Assembly (NCBI RefSeq): GCF_028023675.1
Contig: NZ_JAQIOZ010000004.1
Span: forward strand, 124,001-188,000
DNA: 64,000 nt
DNA from: Primorskyibacter aestuariivivens
GTDB taxonomy: Bacteria > Pseudomonadota > Alphaproteobacteria > Rhodobacterales > Rhodobacteraceae
Direction of reading: 5' to 3'
Shown here: piece after piece, positions 1 to 9,476 of the stretch
How the letters are laid out: every line of letters starts with the position of its first letter
How positions within the stretch are numbered: position 1 is the stretch's first letter
Notes under the pieces: model-generated
The model's database searches: none
What the model was told of the DNA's origin: nothing
Seen by the model: only the letters and a program-made list of their open reading frames with translations
Made by a program: the position numbers and the translations under genes

Positions 1-812
1 ACCGTGGTGCCGCAGCCAGAGGTGTTGATCACAATGGCGTCCAGCCCCTTACCATCCATCTCGCGCGCCCAGGCGCGGATGTTCTTTCCGGCGGTGCCGT
101 GGCTTTCGCTGGTTTTGCCCATGTGATGGGTCAACGCCCCGCAACAGCCCGCGCCCTCGGCCACCACGACTTCGCAGCCCAGCCGGGTCAAAAGCCGGAT
201 GGTGGCGTCGTTGATATCGGTATTCAGTGCCTTTTGCGCACAGCCGGTCATCAGCGCCACGCGCATCTTGGGCTCGGTTTTCGGCGCAAAGCTTTGCGGG
301 TCGTCATTGCGGCTGACCGGCGGGATCTGTTTCGGGGCCATTTCCAGCATGGCGCGCAGTCGCGGATCTGGCATGAACCGGGCAAAGGGACGCCCGATCT
401 TGGCACCAAGCAGCGCCACGCGGAACCGCATGGGATGGGGCAGGATGCGGGCGAGAATCCAGCGCAGCGCCTTGTCATGCCAAGGGCGGTCATAGTGCTG
501 TTCGATATATTCCCGCGCGTGATCGACCAGATGCATGTAATGCACGCCCGAGGGACAGGTGGTCATGCAGGCCAGACAGGACAGGCAGCGGTCAATATGT
601 TTGACCGTGGTCTCATCGGGCACACGCTCATTCTCAAGCATGTCCTTGATGAGGTAGATACGCCCCCGCGGGCTGTCCAACTCGTCGCCCAGCACCTGAT
701 AAGTGGGGCAGGTGGCGGTGCAGAACCCGCAATGCACACAGGTGCGGAGGATCTCGTTTGCGCGCTGGGTGCCGGGGTCCTTGAGTTGATCTTCGGTGAA
801 TGTCGTCTGCAT
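1..812 (-). CDS. glcF: Glycolate oxidase iron-sulfur subunit GlcF (C-terminus beyond window)
   Basis: GlcF is the electron-transfer subunit of glycolate dehydrogenase, which oxidises glycolate to glyoxylate. The reading frame is open to the left edge, so the C-terminus is missing. Two ferredoxin-type [4Fe-4S] motifs are visible: CVHCGFCTATCP around residues 25-36 and CLSCLACMTTCP about 60 residues later. The first Cys-rich CCG-type half follows, with GCAQKAL and EGAGCCGALTHHMG. The ATG at 812 lies three bases after the glcE stop, consistent with translational coupling in a glcDEF operon. Family assignment rests on motifs and gene order and is secure. Confidence 0.95.
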   Translation of the reverse strand, partial: MQTTFTEDQLKDPGTQRANEILRTCVHCGFCTATCPTYQVLGDELDSPRGRIYLIKDMLENERVPDETTVKHIDRCLSCLACMTTCPSGVHYMHLVDHAREYIEQHYDRPWHDKALRWILARILPHPMRFRVALLGAKIGRPFARFMPDPRLRAMLEMAPKQIPPVSRNDDPQSFAPKTEPKMRVALMTGCAQKALNTDINDATIRLLTRLGCEVVVAEGAGCCGALTHHMGKTSESHGTAGKNIRAWAREMDGKGLDAIVINTSGCGTT

Positions 813-815
813 GAT

Positions 816-1952
816 TTACCCCATGAGTCCCGCGTTCAGAATGCTGCGCGGGTCGAATTTCGCGCGCAGGTCGGATTCGATTCGCGCCAGCGCGGCAGGT
901 TGCGGTTGGAACACCGGCACCGATTTGCGTGTCTCTTCCGAGGCGCGGAACAGCGTGGCATGCCCACCGACGCCTTCAACCGCGCTGCGGATGGTCTCTG
1001 CCTTCTGCCGCTCGGGCACGAGCATCCAGATCAACCCGCCACCCCAGTCATAAACCGCCTCGGCCCCCTTGACCTGTGCCACCACGCCGGGCGCATCGCC
1101 GGGTTTGACCGACACGCGCCAGACATCGCCATCGCGGTCATGGAACGGCTCCACATCGCGGATATACCGCCAGCCCGCCGCCGTATGCTCGGGTTCGGTC
1201 TCAATGGTGAAATCGCCAATATCTGCCAGCAACGTGCGCAGGGCGTCGGTGCGATAGGCGACAGAGGCCTCGGACCCTTCCAGCCGGATCATCGTGACCG
1301 GTGCGCCGTCCATCCCCTTTTGCAGATGCGCCGCGCCCGTCACCTCATAGGGTGAGCCAAGCGCCTTGCTCAGCGCGCGCACCGCGTCCGCATCGCCCAA
1401 GCCTTCGCAAAGCAGTACCCCGGTGGCGCCGCTATTGGGCAGAACCTTGAAGCTGACTTCGGTCAGCACGCCCAGCGTACCCCAGCTGCCGCACAACAGT
1501 TTGACAAGGTCATAGCCAGTTACGTTCTTCATCACGCGACCGCCATTCTTGATGATGTTGCCTGCGCCATCGACAAACCGCACACCCAGCATGAAATCCC
1601 GCGCGGCGCCCACCTGAATGCGGCGCGGCCCGCTGACATTGGCGGCAATCACGCCGCCGATTGTGGGCCTGCCGTCTGTCCCCAGAAGCCCGCGCCAATC
1701 GCCCGGCTCAAAGGCGAGCCGCTGGTTTTCCGCATCCAATGCGGCCTTGATCTCGGCCAGCGGCGTGCCCGCCTGCGCTACCATGGTCAGCGCGCCGGGT
1801 TCATAAAGCGTGATGCCCGACAGCCCGCCGGTTTCCAGAATGTCGCCCGCGACGGGACGGCCCACGTCACGCGTGCCGCCGCCGCGAATGCGCAAAGGGC
1901 CTTGGGCCGCAGCAATGGTCTGGGCCAGTTCGGCCTCGGTTGTCGGTCGCAT
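816..1952 (-). CDS. glcE: Glycolate oxidase FAD-binding subunit GlcE
   Basis: A 378-residue protein, slightly longer than typical GlcE (about 350). It carries an N-terminal PCMH-type FAD-binding region (RIRGGGTRDVGRP near residues 20-32; ANVSGPRRIQVGAARD further on). GlcE works with GlcD and GlcF as membrane-associated glycolate dehydrogenase. I chose the ATG at 1952 because MRPTTEAELAQ begins the recognisable domain; the frame stays open further upstream but that stretch overlaps glcD and looks like out-of-frame translation. It lies 28 bases downstream of glcD and three bases upstream of glcF, so the three are almost certainly one transcript. Confidence 0.93.
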   Translation of the reverse strand: MRPTTEAELAQTIAAAQGPLRIRGGGTRDVGRPVAGDILETGGLSGITLYEPGALTMVAQAGTPLAEIKAALDAENQRLAFEPGDWRGLLGTDGRPTIGGVIAANVSGPRRIQVGAARDFMLGVRFVDGAGNIIKNGGRVMKNVTGYDLVKLLCGSWGTLGVLTEVSFKVLPNSGATGVLLCEGLGDADAVRALSKALGSPYEVTGAAHLQKGMDGAPVTMIRLEGSEASVAYRTDALRTLLADIGDFTIETEPEHTAAGWRYIRDVEPFHDRDGDVWRVSVKPGDAPGVVAQVKGAEAVYDWGGGLIWMLVPERQKAETIRSAVEGVGGHATLFRASEETRKSVPVFQPQPAALARIESDLRAKFDPRSILNAGLMG

Positions 1953-1980
1953 GATCAGGTTCTTTCGCTTGGGGTGGCGT

Positions 1981-3429
1981 TTATTCGGCGGCAACAGCCG
2001 TGGCGCGCCGTGTCTCGGACGCGTCCAGTGGGAACACCTTGGCCGGATTGAGCAGCCAGGCCGGGTCAAACACATCCTTGACCGCCATCTGCGCTTCCAT
2101 ATCGGCGGCCTCATATTGGTGCCACATCAGGTCGCGCTTCTCGATGCCCACGCCATGTTCCCCGGTCAGACAGCCACCCACCTCAACACAAAGCTTGAGA
2201 ATATCGGCGCCAAAGGCCTCACATTTCTCAAGATCGCCGGGGGTGTTGGCATTGTAGAGGATCAGCGGATGCATGTTGCCGTCGCCCGCGTGGAATACAT
2301 TGGCGACGCCAAGCCCGTAGTCTTTGGACATCTCGCTGATACGTTTCAACACATGCGGCAGGCTTGAGACCGGGATCGTGCCGTCCAGGCACATGTAATC
2401 GTTGATCTGGCCCATCGCGCCAAAAGCGGATTTGCGGCCCAGCCAGATGCGGCCCGCTTCATCGGCATCCTTGGCTTCGCGAAGTTCCAGTGGATCGTGG
2501 TTGCGCGCGATCTGCTTGATCAGGCCAAGCTGTTCGTCGATCTCCGCCTCAGAGCCTTCGACCTCGACAATCAAGAGCGCCTCGCAATCGGGATAGCCCG
2601 CTTTGGCGAAATCCTCGCAGGCGCGGATACAGGGGCGATCCATGAATTCGATGGCCACGGGCAGAACGCCTGCCTTGATGATGTCAGACACGCAGGCGCC
2701 CGCCACTTCGTTGCTGTCAAAGGCCATGAGCACGGGCCGCGCGCCTTCGGGTTTGGGAAGGATGCGCAGGGTGGCCTCCGTCACCACGCCAAGCTGGCCC
2801 TCCGAGCCACAGATCAGCCCCAGAAGGTCATAACCCGCCGCGTCCAGATGTGCGCCGCCAATCTCGACCACGGTGCCGTCCATCTCGACCATGGTCACGC
2901 CCAGGAGGTTGTTGGTGGTCACGCCGTATTTCAGGCAATGCGCGCCGCCCGAATTCATCGCGATATTGCCGGAAATCGCACAGGCAAGCTGACTGGAAGG
3001 GTCGGGCGCGTAAAAGAACCCGTCCTCTTCGACCGCGCCGGTCACGGACAGGTTGGTGCGGCCCGACTGCACGCGAATGACACGGTTGTCGTAATCTGTA
3101 TCCAGCACCGCATTCATCCGCGCCACGCCTAGGATCACCGAATCCGCCGTGGGCAACGCGCCGCCCGCCAGCGAGGTGCCCGCGCCGCGCGGTACGACCG
3201 GTATGCCCAGATCGTGACAGATGCGCAGAATGTGCGACACCTCTTGGGTGGACGATGGCAACACCGCCGCCATGGGCGGGCAGCGATAGGCCGAGAGCGC
3301 ATCGCATTCATAGGCGCGCAACTCCGCTTCGTGATGGATCACCGCGTCTTCGGGCAAGACCTCCCGCAACCGGGTGATCAGCGTTTCCTTCTTGGCAAGC
3401 CGCTCTGGGCGGGGGGCTGGCATTTCCAT
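1981..3429 (-). CDS. glcD: Glycolate oxidase catalytic subunit GlcD
   Basis: A 482-residue FAD-linked oxidase, catalytic for glycolate to glyoxylate (D-lactate and other 2-hydroxyacids are possible alternative substrates). The FAD-binding PCMH motif PRGAGTSLAGG is at residues 80-90. The domain continues through GNIAMNSGGAHCLKYGVTTN, and the FAD-oxidase C-terminal signature GEHGVGIEKRDLM sits near residue 424. The ATG at 3429 has a strong ribosome binding site, AGGAGGAC, at 3432-3439. It is first gene of glcDEF, so the promoter lies in the 3440-3568 spacer, where an inverted repeat overlaps the likely -10. No regulator gene is adjacent inside the window. Confidence 0.96.
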   Translation of the reverse strand: MEMPAPRPERLAKKETLITRLREVLPEDAVIHHEAELRAYECDALSAYRCPPMAAVLPSSTQEVSHILRICHDLGIPVVPRGAGTSLAGGALPTADSVILGVARMNAVLDTDYDNRVIRVQSGRTNLSVTGAVEEDGFFYAPDPSSQLACAISGNIAMNSGGAHCLKYGVTTNNLLGVTMVEMDGTVVEIGGAHLDAAGYDLLGLICGSEGQLGVVTEATLRILPKPEGARPVLMAFDSNEVAGACVSDIIKAGVLPVAIEFMDRPCIRACEDFAKAGYPDCEALLIVEVEGSEAEIDEQLGLIKQIARNHDPLELREAKDADEAGRIWLGRKSAFGAMGQINDYMCLDGTIPVSSLPHVLKRISEMSKDYGLGVANVFHAGDGNMHPLILYNANTPGDLEKCEAFGADILKLCVEVGGCLTGEHGVGIEKRDLMWHQYEAADMEAQMAVKDVFDPAWLLNPAKVFPLDASETRRATAVAAE

Positions 3430-3442
3430 GGCGTCCTCCTAG

Positions 3443-3465
3443 ATTGGTAAAAAAATATAACCAAT
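3443..3465 (-). promoter_or_regulatory. Inverted repeat ATTGGT-N11-ACCAAT in the glcD promoter
   Basis: The half-sites ATTGGT (3443-3448) and ACCAAT (3460-3465) are exact inverted complements around an A/T-only spacer. Read on the minus strand, the spacer supplies a TATATT-like -10 with TTGCTT about 15-16 bases upstream as a possible -35. TTGGT/ACCAA arms are known for FCD-type GntR regulators of hydroxyacid genes (GlcC, LldR, PdhR), but their usual spacing is shorter. A repressor operator is therefore inference. Confidence 0.5.
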
Positions 3466-3568
3466 TTCACGATGAAGCAAGGATCAATCCGTCGCAGAGC
3501 GACATCTGCCCCAAGCACCTGATATTCCGCCCCTTTCGCGTAGGGGCATTCCGCTCTAGGCTAAGCCA

Positions 3569-4267
3569 ATGACATGGATGGACCGTCTCGGACTTTTTAC
3601 ACCGCTGGATTTCACGGCTGTCGCACTGCTGTTTTCGGGGTGGATTCTCATCGGTCTGCGCATCGAGATGCCGGGAAAACAGACCTCGGTTTCGGTGCTG
3701 ATGGCGCAGTATCGCCGCGACTGGATGGAGCAGATGCTGACCCGCGATCCGCGGATATTTGATTCCCAGATCCTTGGCATCCTGCGGCAGGGCACGGCGT
3801 TTTTTGCGTCGGCCTGCATGATTGCCATTGGCGGTGCGCTGGCACTGATCGGCAATGCAGAGCGGCTGGCCGGTGTGGCCAATGACCTGACGCTAGAGGA
3901 TGATCCGGCCTTTGTCTGGGAACTGAAGCTGGTGGTGATCGTGCTTCTGGTGGTGAATGCGTTTTTGAAATTCGTCTGGTCGCACCGGTTGTTTGGCTAT
4001 TGCGCGGTGATCATGGCGGCTGTGCCGAACGATCCCGATGATCCCGCCGCGCGCCCCCGTGCGGTCAAGGCGGCGGAATTGAACATCACCGGCGCACGCA
4101 GTTATAACAGGGGATTACGATCAATTTACTTCGCAATGGCCGCGACGGCATGGCTTTTGGGGGCTGTGGCACTCATAATTGCGACGCTTCTTACACTGGC
4201 CGTTCTCTGGCGCCGCGAGTTTGCGTCGCGTTCCCGCGAAGCGCTGCTTGCACCCGAGACCGGCTGA
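3569..4267 (+). CDS. DUF599 family integral membrane protein
   Basis: A 232-residue inner-membrane protein with about four predicted hydrophobic segments (around residues 14-32, 70-92, 113-135 and 190-215). It has the DUF599 look: YRRDWMEQML after the first helix, FFASACMIAIGGALALIG in the second, KFVWSHRLFGYCAVIMAAVP in the third region. The biochemical role of DUF599 is unknown. It is divergent from glcD and stands six bases upstream of a small exported protein in the same direction, so the two may be cotranscribed. The ATG at 3569 is the first in frame; upstream sequence shows no clear purine-rich site. Confidence 0.85.
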   Translation: MTWMDRLGLFTPLDFTAVALLFSGWILIGLRIEMPGKQTSVSVLMAQYRRDWMEQMLTRDPRIFDSQILGILRQGTAFFASACMIAIGGALALIGNAERLAGVANDLTLEDDPAFVWELKLVVIVLLVVNAFLKFVWSHRLFGYCAVIMAAVPNDPDDPAARPRAVKAAELNITGARSYNRGLRSIYFAMAATAWLLGAVALIIATLLTLAVLWRREFASRSREALLAPETG

Positions 4268-4291
4268 ACACTCATGAATTGGGGCCATGCC

Positions 4292-4678
4292 ATGAAGACA
4301 CCTGCTGCGCTTTGCATTCTGATGATGGCTACGGGCCTGTCTGCACCCGCTTGGGCGGACGCGCCGGAAATCGTCAAGGTCTCGGCCTCGAAACCGGGGA
4401 TGGGCTGGCAGTTTGAGGTCACGCTGCGCCATCCCGATACCGGGTGGGACCATTTTGCGGATGGCTGGGAAGTTCTGGACGCTGAAGGTAACCGGCTGGG
4501 CTATCGCAAGCTGCATCACCCGCATGTGGACGAACAGCCTTTTACCCGGTCGCTGCGCCGCGTCATGGTGCCCGATGGCACGCGCAAGGTGATGATCCGC
4601 GCGCGCTGTTCCGAGCACGGCTGGGTCAGCAACACTGTTGAGGTCGAACTGTCCCCGGATGGGCGCGCCAGTTATTAA
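4292..4678 (+). CDS. Small conserved exported protein of unknown function
   Basis: A 128-residue protein starting MKTPAALCILMMATGLSAP, a clear Sec signal peptide with probable cleavage after AWA (about residue 22). The mature part is a single beta-rich domain with WDHFADGWEVLD, LHHPHVDEQPFTRSL and RARCSEHGWVSNTVEVEL. I do not recognise a named family; similar short periplasmic proteins are common in Rhodobacterales. An in-frame ATG at 4274 would add six residues before the signal peptide and is less likely. Its last four bases overlap the 3' end of the convergent membrane-protein gene. Confidence 0.75.
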   Translation: MKTPAALCILMMATGLSAPAWADAPEIVKVSASKPGMGWQFEVTLRHPDTGWDHFADGWEVLDAEGNRLGYRKLHHPHVDEQPFTRSLRRVMVPDGTRKVMIRARCSEHGWVSNTVEVELSPDGRASY

Positions 4679-6714
4679 CTGCGCCCCTCGCGCAGCCACG
4701 CGGCAACGATCAGGCCAGAGGCCAAAAGCAGCACAAGCCATCCCGGCAACAGCGGCACTTGCGTCACGTCACGCGTTTCAAACGCGCCGCGCGGCGTGAT
4801 TCCGATCCAGCCGCGCCCGGCGGCAGGACGTCCTTCGCGTACCGCGCGAATTCTAGGAACGCCGTCTTCCAGTCGCAATGCACCGCCGCGACGGGTCTCG
4901 ATCAGCGGCTCCAAAAGCGCCGCGCTGGCAATGGTTTGCTCGAATTCCTTCGGCGCGGCGGGGCCAAGCCCGATCACCGATTCCATGTCGCCATCGCGCA
5001 GCCGGTAAAGCCCGATCTCCGGCCCTTCGAACAGTGCCTCAAACCGGCCGGGGGTGACCTCTTCCAGCGGCAGTTCGGTTTCGGTCCCGTCGGGTCCGAT
5101 CACAGTGACAGGGCCTGCATCATCCTCCAGTGTGCGGCGGATGATGCGCATGGTCTGGCCTGTGGCTTCGGCAAAAAGCGCCTCTTCCTCAAGCTCGGGT
5201 TCCTTCATCATCCAATGCGCAAGCCTGCGCAGCAGTTCCAGCTGCGGCCCGCCGCCTTCATATCCCCGGCTCCAGAGCCAGGCATGGTCAGAGGCCAGGA
5301 GCGCCACGCGCCCCTCGCCCACGCGGTCCAGCATCAGAAGCGGTTTGTCATCCACGCCGGACATCACCACTTCGCCGCGTTCGGGATCAACTTCGATCTG
5401 GCGCAGCCAGCGGCCCCAATCCTCAGGATTGCCAAGACCGGCGGTGACCGGGTGGCGTTCGCCGCGTTCGGTCACTTTCGGCGCGTAACCCTGTTCGATC
5501 ACCCGGGCCGAGGGCGCAGCGGGTACAACCGGTGACAAGGGCGAGCGATAAAGCGAATCCGCGCTGGCGAAATCGGGACCAGCCGCGATCAGCACCGCGC
5601 CGCCGTCTTCGACATAGCGTGCCACGTTATCGAGATAGATGGCGGGCAGGATGCCGCGCCGCTTGTAGCGGTCAAAGATGATCAGGTCGAAATCGTCGAT
5701 CTTTTCGAGGAACAGTTCCCGTGTGGGAAAAGCGATCAGCGACAATTCCCGCACCGGCACGCCGTCCTGTTTTTCCGGTGGACGCAGAATGGTGAAATGC
5801 ACAAGGTCCACCGAGCTGTCGGATTTCAGCAGGTTGCGCCAGGTCCGCCCACCGGGATGCGGCTCGCCCGAGACCAGCAGCACGCGCAGCCGGTCGCGAA
5901 CGCCGTTGATCTGGATCAGCGCGGTGTTGTTGCGGTCGGTCAGTTCGCCCTCAGCCGTTGGCACGATGAATTGCAGCACGTTGCGCCCGCCATGGGGCAG
6001 GGTCAGCGGCAGTTCGATGTCACGCCCGATGGGCACGGTGAATTGCTGTGGCTCTTCGCCATCGACTGAAACCAGAAGCGGTGTTTCCGTGGCACCCGGC
6101 GCGGCACCGCTATCCTCGATCCGCAGGGTCAGTGTGACGGGTTCGCCCAGAATGGCAAAAGCGGGGGCGTTGCTGACCACCAGCCGGCGGTCCCAATCCG
6201 TTTCGCGCCCGGTCATCAGCAGGTGCAGAGGGGCGGGCAGGTCTGGCGCGCGTTCGATGTCATGCAGCCGCCCATCGCTGAGCGCGATGATACCCGCGAC
6301 GCGCGCGCGTGGCTCTTCGGCAAGAGCGGTGCCCAGCGCAGTCATGAGCTGCGTGCCGGTGTCGCCCTCTCCGTCGCCCACGGTAATGCGGCGCACCTCG
6401 GTATTGCCGCGCGCCAGCAGGGTTGTTTCGATTTCGTCCGCCGCATTTGCAGTGACCTCGGCGCGCTCCGCCAGTTTCTGCGACGCGCTGGTATCCTCCA
6501 AAAGCATCACGATATCGGTGAGCGGGGCGCGGTCCTCTTGCTGGAATGCCGGTTGCGCCAGCGCTGCGAGGATCACCAAGCCGCCCAAAAACCTGAGCGG
6601 CCAGCCACGAAGCCCGCGCCAGAGCGCAAGGCCAATGGCGGCGACCAGAATAGCCGCCACACCGGCCAGAACCGGCCATGGCAGCATGGGATCAAATACA
6701 ACGCTTCCGGTCAT
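4675..6714 (-). CDS. Large membrane protein, last gene of the MoxR-DUF58 operon
   Basis: A 679-residue protein with two N-terminal membrane helices (about 12-34 and 38-56), a long periplasmic or cytoplasmic core and a C-terminal helix (about 654-674). The early core reads DIVMLLEDTSASQ then IIALSDGRLHD, which resembles a degenerate von Willebrand A fold. The middle has LIIFDRYKRRGILPAIYLDNVARYVE, reminiscent of class I glutamine-amidotransferase-like domains of Bat-type operons. It overlaps the preceding gene by four bases (ATGA), so it is translationally coupled. Function is unknown; by context it belongs to a MoxR-ATPase/VWA-type envelope system. Confidence 0.8.
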   Translation of the reverse strand: MTGSVVFDPMLPWPVLAGVAAILVAAIGLALWRGLRGWPLRFLGGLVILAALAQPAFQQEDRAPLTDIVMLLEDTSASQKLAERAEVTANAADEIETTLLARGNTEVRRITVGDGEGDTGTQLMTALGTALAEEPRARVAGIIALSDGRLHDIERAPDLPAPLHLLMTGRETDWDRRLVVSNAPAFAILGEPVTLTLRIEDSGAAPGATETPLLVSVDGEEPQQFTVPIGRDIELPLTLPHGGRNVLQFIVPTAEGELTDRNNTALIQINGVRDRLRVLLVSGEPHPGGRTWRNLLKSDSSVDLVHFTILRPPEKQDGVPVRELSLIAFPTRELFLEKIDDFDLIIFDRYKRRGILPAIYLDNVARYVEDGGAVLIAAGPDFASADSLYRSPLSPVVPAAPSARVIEQGYAPKVTERGERHPVTAGLGNPEDWGRWLRQIEVDPERGEVVMSGVDDKPLLMLDRVGEGRVALLASDHAWLWSRGYEGGGPQLELLRRLAHWMMKEPELEEEALFAEATGQTMRIIRRTLEDDAGPVTVIGPDGTETELPLEEVTPGRFEALFEGPEIGLYRLRDGDMESVIGLGPAAPKEFEQTIASAALLEPLIETRRGGALRLEDGVPRIRAVREGRPAAGRGWIGITPRGAFETRDVTQVPLLPGWLVLLLASGLIVAAWLREGRS

Positions 6715-9476
6715 TGGCCCAACCTGTCGAGCAGCGCAGGCACATGGACCTGATCGGATTTGTAATTGCCGGTGAGCACATGCATGATCAGGTTCACCCC
6801 GAACCGATAGGCCAGCTCGCGCTGCCGTTCACCTGCATAGCCGCGACCCACCGGGTAAAGCGGATTGCCGCGATCATCCATGGCCCAGGCCGCGGCCCAG
6901 TCATTGCCGCCGATGACCACGGGTGTGACCCCATCATTCAGATTACGGAATGGCATGCCCTCGATCCTTTCGGCATCCGGCGGCGCGGCCTCGACCCAGA
7001 CATCGCGTCCCAGATGGCGGCCCGGGAAATCTTGCAACAGGTAGAAAGTCCGGGTGAGCACGTGATCCTCGGGCACCGGCTCCAGCGGCGGAATATCCAG
7101 CGGCGCGGCCAGCCGCTGCAGGCGGCGGCCATTGGGCGATGACGCGCCAAAGCCGGCAATATCGGCGTCGCGCGTGTCAAACAGGATCATCCCGCCAGAG
7201 CGCAGATAGGCGTTCAGCTTGGCATAGGCGGCGTCCGACGGGATCGGCTGATCCGGGTGCACGGGCCAGTAAAGGAACGGGAAAAACGCCAGTTCGTCAC
7301 GCTCAAGGTCAACACCAACCGGTGCGGCGGGTTCCACGGAGGTACGGAAGAACAGCGTTTCGGACAACCCGTTCAGCCCGGCCTGCGCCATCTGGTCCAG
7401 ATCGGGGTCACCGGTCAGCACATGGGCCAGCACCACCTCGGACGTGACGGCCAGTGCGAAATCGTCGCTGCCTTGTTCCTGAGCCTCCGCGAGTTGCGGC
7501 GAGAGCAACAGGGCAAACAGCACCGTCGCCGCCGTGCGCAGCGACCCGGTGAGCCGCCCTGACAGAGCCAGAGACGCGACCACATCGACCAAAAGCAGCA
7601 CCGTGGCCAGCGCCAGAAGCACACCGGCAAGCGGGGTTTCGCGCGGTTGGCTCAACCCTTCGACGGGAATGCGATCCGGCCAGACTGCGGGTTCCAGCAC
7701 CGTTTCAGCAGACACGGCGTTGCGGGCCAGTGTGCGCGCCTCGTTTTTGTAAAGCCCGGGCAGCAGCGAGGGTCCAAGCGGTTCGGTCACCAGATCTGGA
7801 CCGCCCACGCCGGGCAGGTTCCCGGCCTCTTCCAACTGGCCAAAGGCGTTCATCACCTGCACGGGTTGCCATATGGTACCTTCCAGCGCTTCGGCGCTGG
7901 GCTGGCCCGCGGAACTGGACACCGCGAGCCGGTCCAGCATCTGCACGAAAAGGCCCGACAGCGGCAGCGTGGACCATTCCGCATTGGCGGTCACATGGAC
8001 CAGCACGACCTGCCCCTGACCAATCGCTTTGCGGGTGACCAACGGCGTGCCATCGGCCAGTTGCGCAATGACCCGGTCGGCCAGCGTGGGATCGGGCTGC
8101 GCCATGACCTGCGCGGTGACACGCACGTCATCCGGCACATCCAGCCCGGCGAATGGCCCGTCCTCGGGGAAGGGGGCCAGTGATTTGGGTTCTCCCCAGC
8201 TCATCGCGCCGCCAACGCTGCGGCCACCGGCGCGCAGGCGCACGGGCATCAGCGGGTGTTCCTCGGACCGGCTCACGTCAGATGCGGCCAGTCGCGGACC
8301 GGCAAAGCGCAGCAGCACACCGCCCTTGTCCGCCCAGTCCAAGAGCGCTTGTTCCTCGGCTTCGGCCAGCGTGGCGACATCGGCAAGAACGATCACGTCT
8401 GGATTGGCGGGCAGGATATCGGTGAGCGCACCGCTGAGCAGTTCGGCATTCGGTTCAAGCGCTTTTTCGAGGTAATGCAGCGGCGACAGCAGTTCCAGCC
8501 CCTCGCGGTCCTCGCGCCCGGCGATCAAGGCCACCTCGCGACGCTGTAGGCTGTCGTCGGACAGGGAAATGGCACCAACGGATTTCTGCCCCTCGGCCTC
8601 AAACCGGGTGATGCGCGCGCGCAGTTCGGCGGGCAGGGACAGGGAAACCTGTGCTTCGGTCTCACCAGCGGCAAAAGAGGCCGTGGCGCGGGCCAGAATG
8701 GCGGCGGCCCCGGCGGGATCACGGCCATGGGCGGCGATGGACAGGTCCTGTGCGCCCAATGCCTCGGAACGCAGGGCCGTCAGTTGAATGGCACCGTCCT
8801 CATAGACCGGCGGAGCAAGACCAATCACCGGGCGTCCTGATTGAAGGACCCGCACCGTGCCGGACTGCTCCAGCCGCGCCAGCATGGCGTCACGCCCGTC
8901 ATGGGCCAGACCATCGGAGAGCCAGAGCGTGTCGAAACTCTCGGTGCTCTCCAGTGCGGTCAGCGCACGATCAAAATCCGCTTGTCCCGGCAGCCATGCC
9001 GCTGGCTGCAGGCCCGGCAAACGGCTCCGCCACGTATCGGCGGTTTGGAAAACTGGCTCTTCGGCGTCCGTGACGCGCATCATGGCCACGCGCCGCCCAT
9101 CGCTTTGTGCTTCTTGCAAGAGCGCGTCCAGTGCATTGCGCTGGGCGGTCCAGCTTGGCGCGCTGGCCCATCCCGCATCCATAAGGACCAACAGGGGACC
9201 AGTGCCGCGCTCGGCGTCATCACGCGGGTTCAGCACCGGACCGGCCAGCCCGATAATCAGCGCGGCCAGCGCCAGCATCCGCAGCAAAAGCAGCCACCAC
9301 GGGGTGCGGTCGCTCACCTGTTCCTCGTCCTTCAGCCCGAGCAATAGGATCACGCCGGGGAAGAGCTTGCGCACCGGTGCGGGCGGCACGGCGCGCAGCA
9401 GAATCCACAGGATAGGCAGCGCGGCCAGCGCGGTCAAAAGCCAAGGGGAGAGGAAGCCAATGCCGAAAATCGTCAT
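6711..9476 (-). CDS. BatA-like N-terminal and DUF4159 C-terminal membrane protein
   Basis: A 921-residue protein. The N-terminus MTIFGIGFLSPWLLTALAAL followed by LPILWILLRAVPPAP and a second helix pair is the aerotolerance-regulator (BatA) N-terminal domain. A VWA-like core and further helices around residues 630-680 follow. The C-terminal quarter, with DDFALAVTSEVVLAHVLTGD and LFFRTSVEPA then GGMILFDTRD, matches DUF4159. I chose the ATG at 9476 because it starts the BatA-like domain and overlaps the DUF58 stop by four bases; an ATG ten codons upstream is possible. Role in the operon is unproven; such genes are usually linked to cell-envelope integrity or stress. Confidence 0.85.
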   Translation of the reverse strand: MTIFGIGFLSPWLLTALAALPILWILLRAVPPAPVRKLFPGVILLLGLKDEEQVSDRTPWWLLLLRMLALAALIIGLAGPVLNPRDDAERGTGPLLVLMDAGWASAPSWTAQRNALDALLQEAQSDGRRVAMMRVTDAEEPVFQTADTWRSRLPGLQPAAWLPGQADFDRALTALESTESFDTLWLSDGLAHDGRDAMLARLEQSGTVRVLQSGRPVIGLAPPVYEDGAIQLTALRSEALGAQDLSIAAHGRDPAGAAAILARATASFAAGETEAQVSLSLPAELRARITRFEAEGQKSVGAISLSDDSLQRREVALIAGREDREGLELLSPLHYLEKALEPNAELLSGALTDILPANPDVIVLADVATLAEAEEQALLDWADKGGVLLRFAGPRLAASDVSRSEEHPLMPVRLRAGGRSVGGAMSWGEPKSLAPFPEDGPFAGLDVPDDVRVTAQVMAQPDPTLADRVIAQLADGTPLVTRKAIGQGQVVLVHVTANAEWSTLPLSGLFVQMLDRLAVSSSAGQPSAEALEGTIWQPVQVMNAFGQLEEAGNLPGVGGPDLVTEPLGPSLLPGLYKNEARTLARNAVSAETVLEPAVWPDRIPVEGLSQPRETPLAGVLLALATVLLLVDVVASLALSGRLTGSLRTAATVLFALLLSPQLAEAQEQGSDDFALAVTSEVVLAHVLTGDPDLDQMAQAGLNGLSETLFFRTSVEPAAPVGVDLERDELAFFPFLYWPVHPDQPIPSDAAYAKLNAYLRSGGMILFDTRDADIAGFGASSPNGRRLQRLAAPLDIPPLEPVPEDHVLTRTFYLLQDFPGRHLGRDVWVEAAPPDAERIEGMPFRNLNDGVTPVVIGGNDWAAAWAMDDRGNPLYPVGRGYAGERQRELAYRFGVNLIMHVLTGNYKSDQVHVPALLDRLGQ

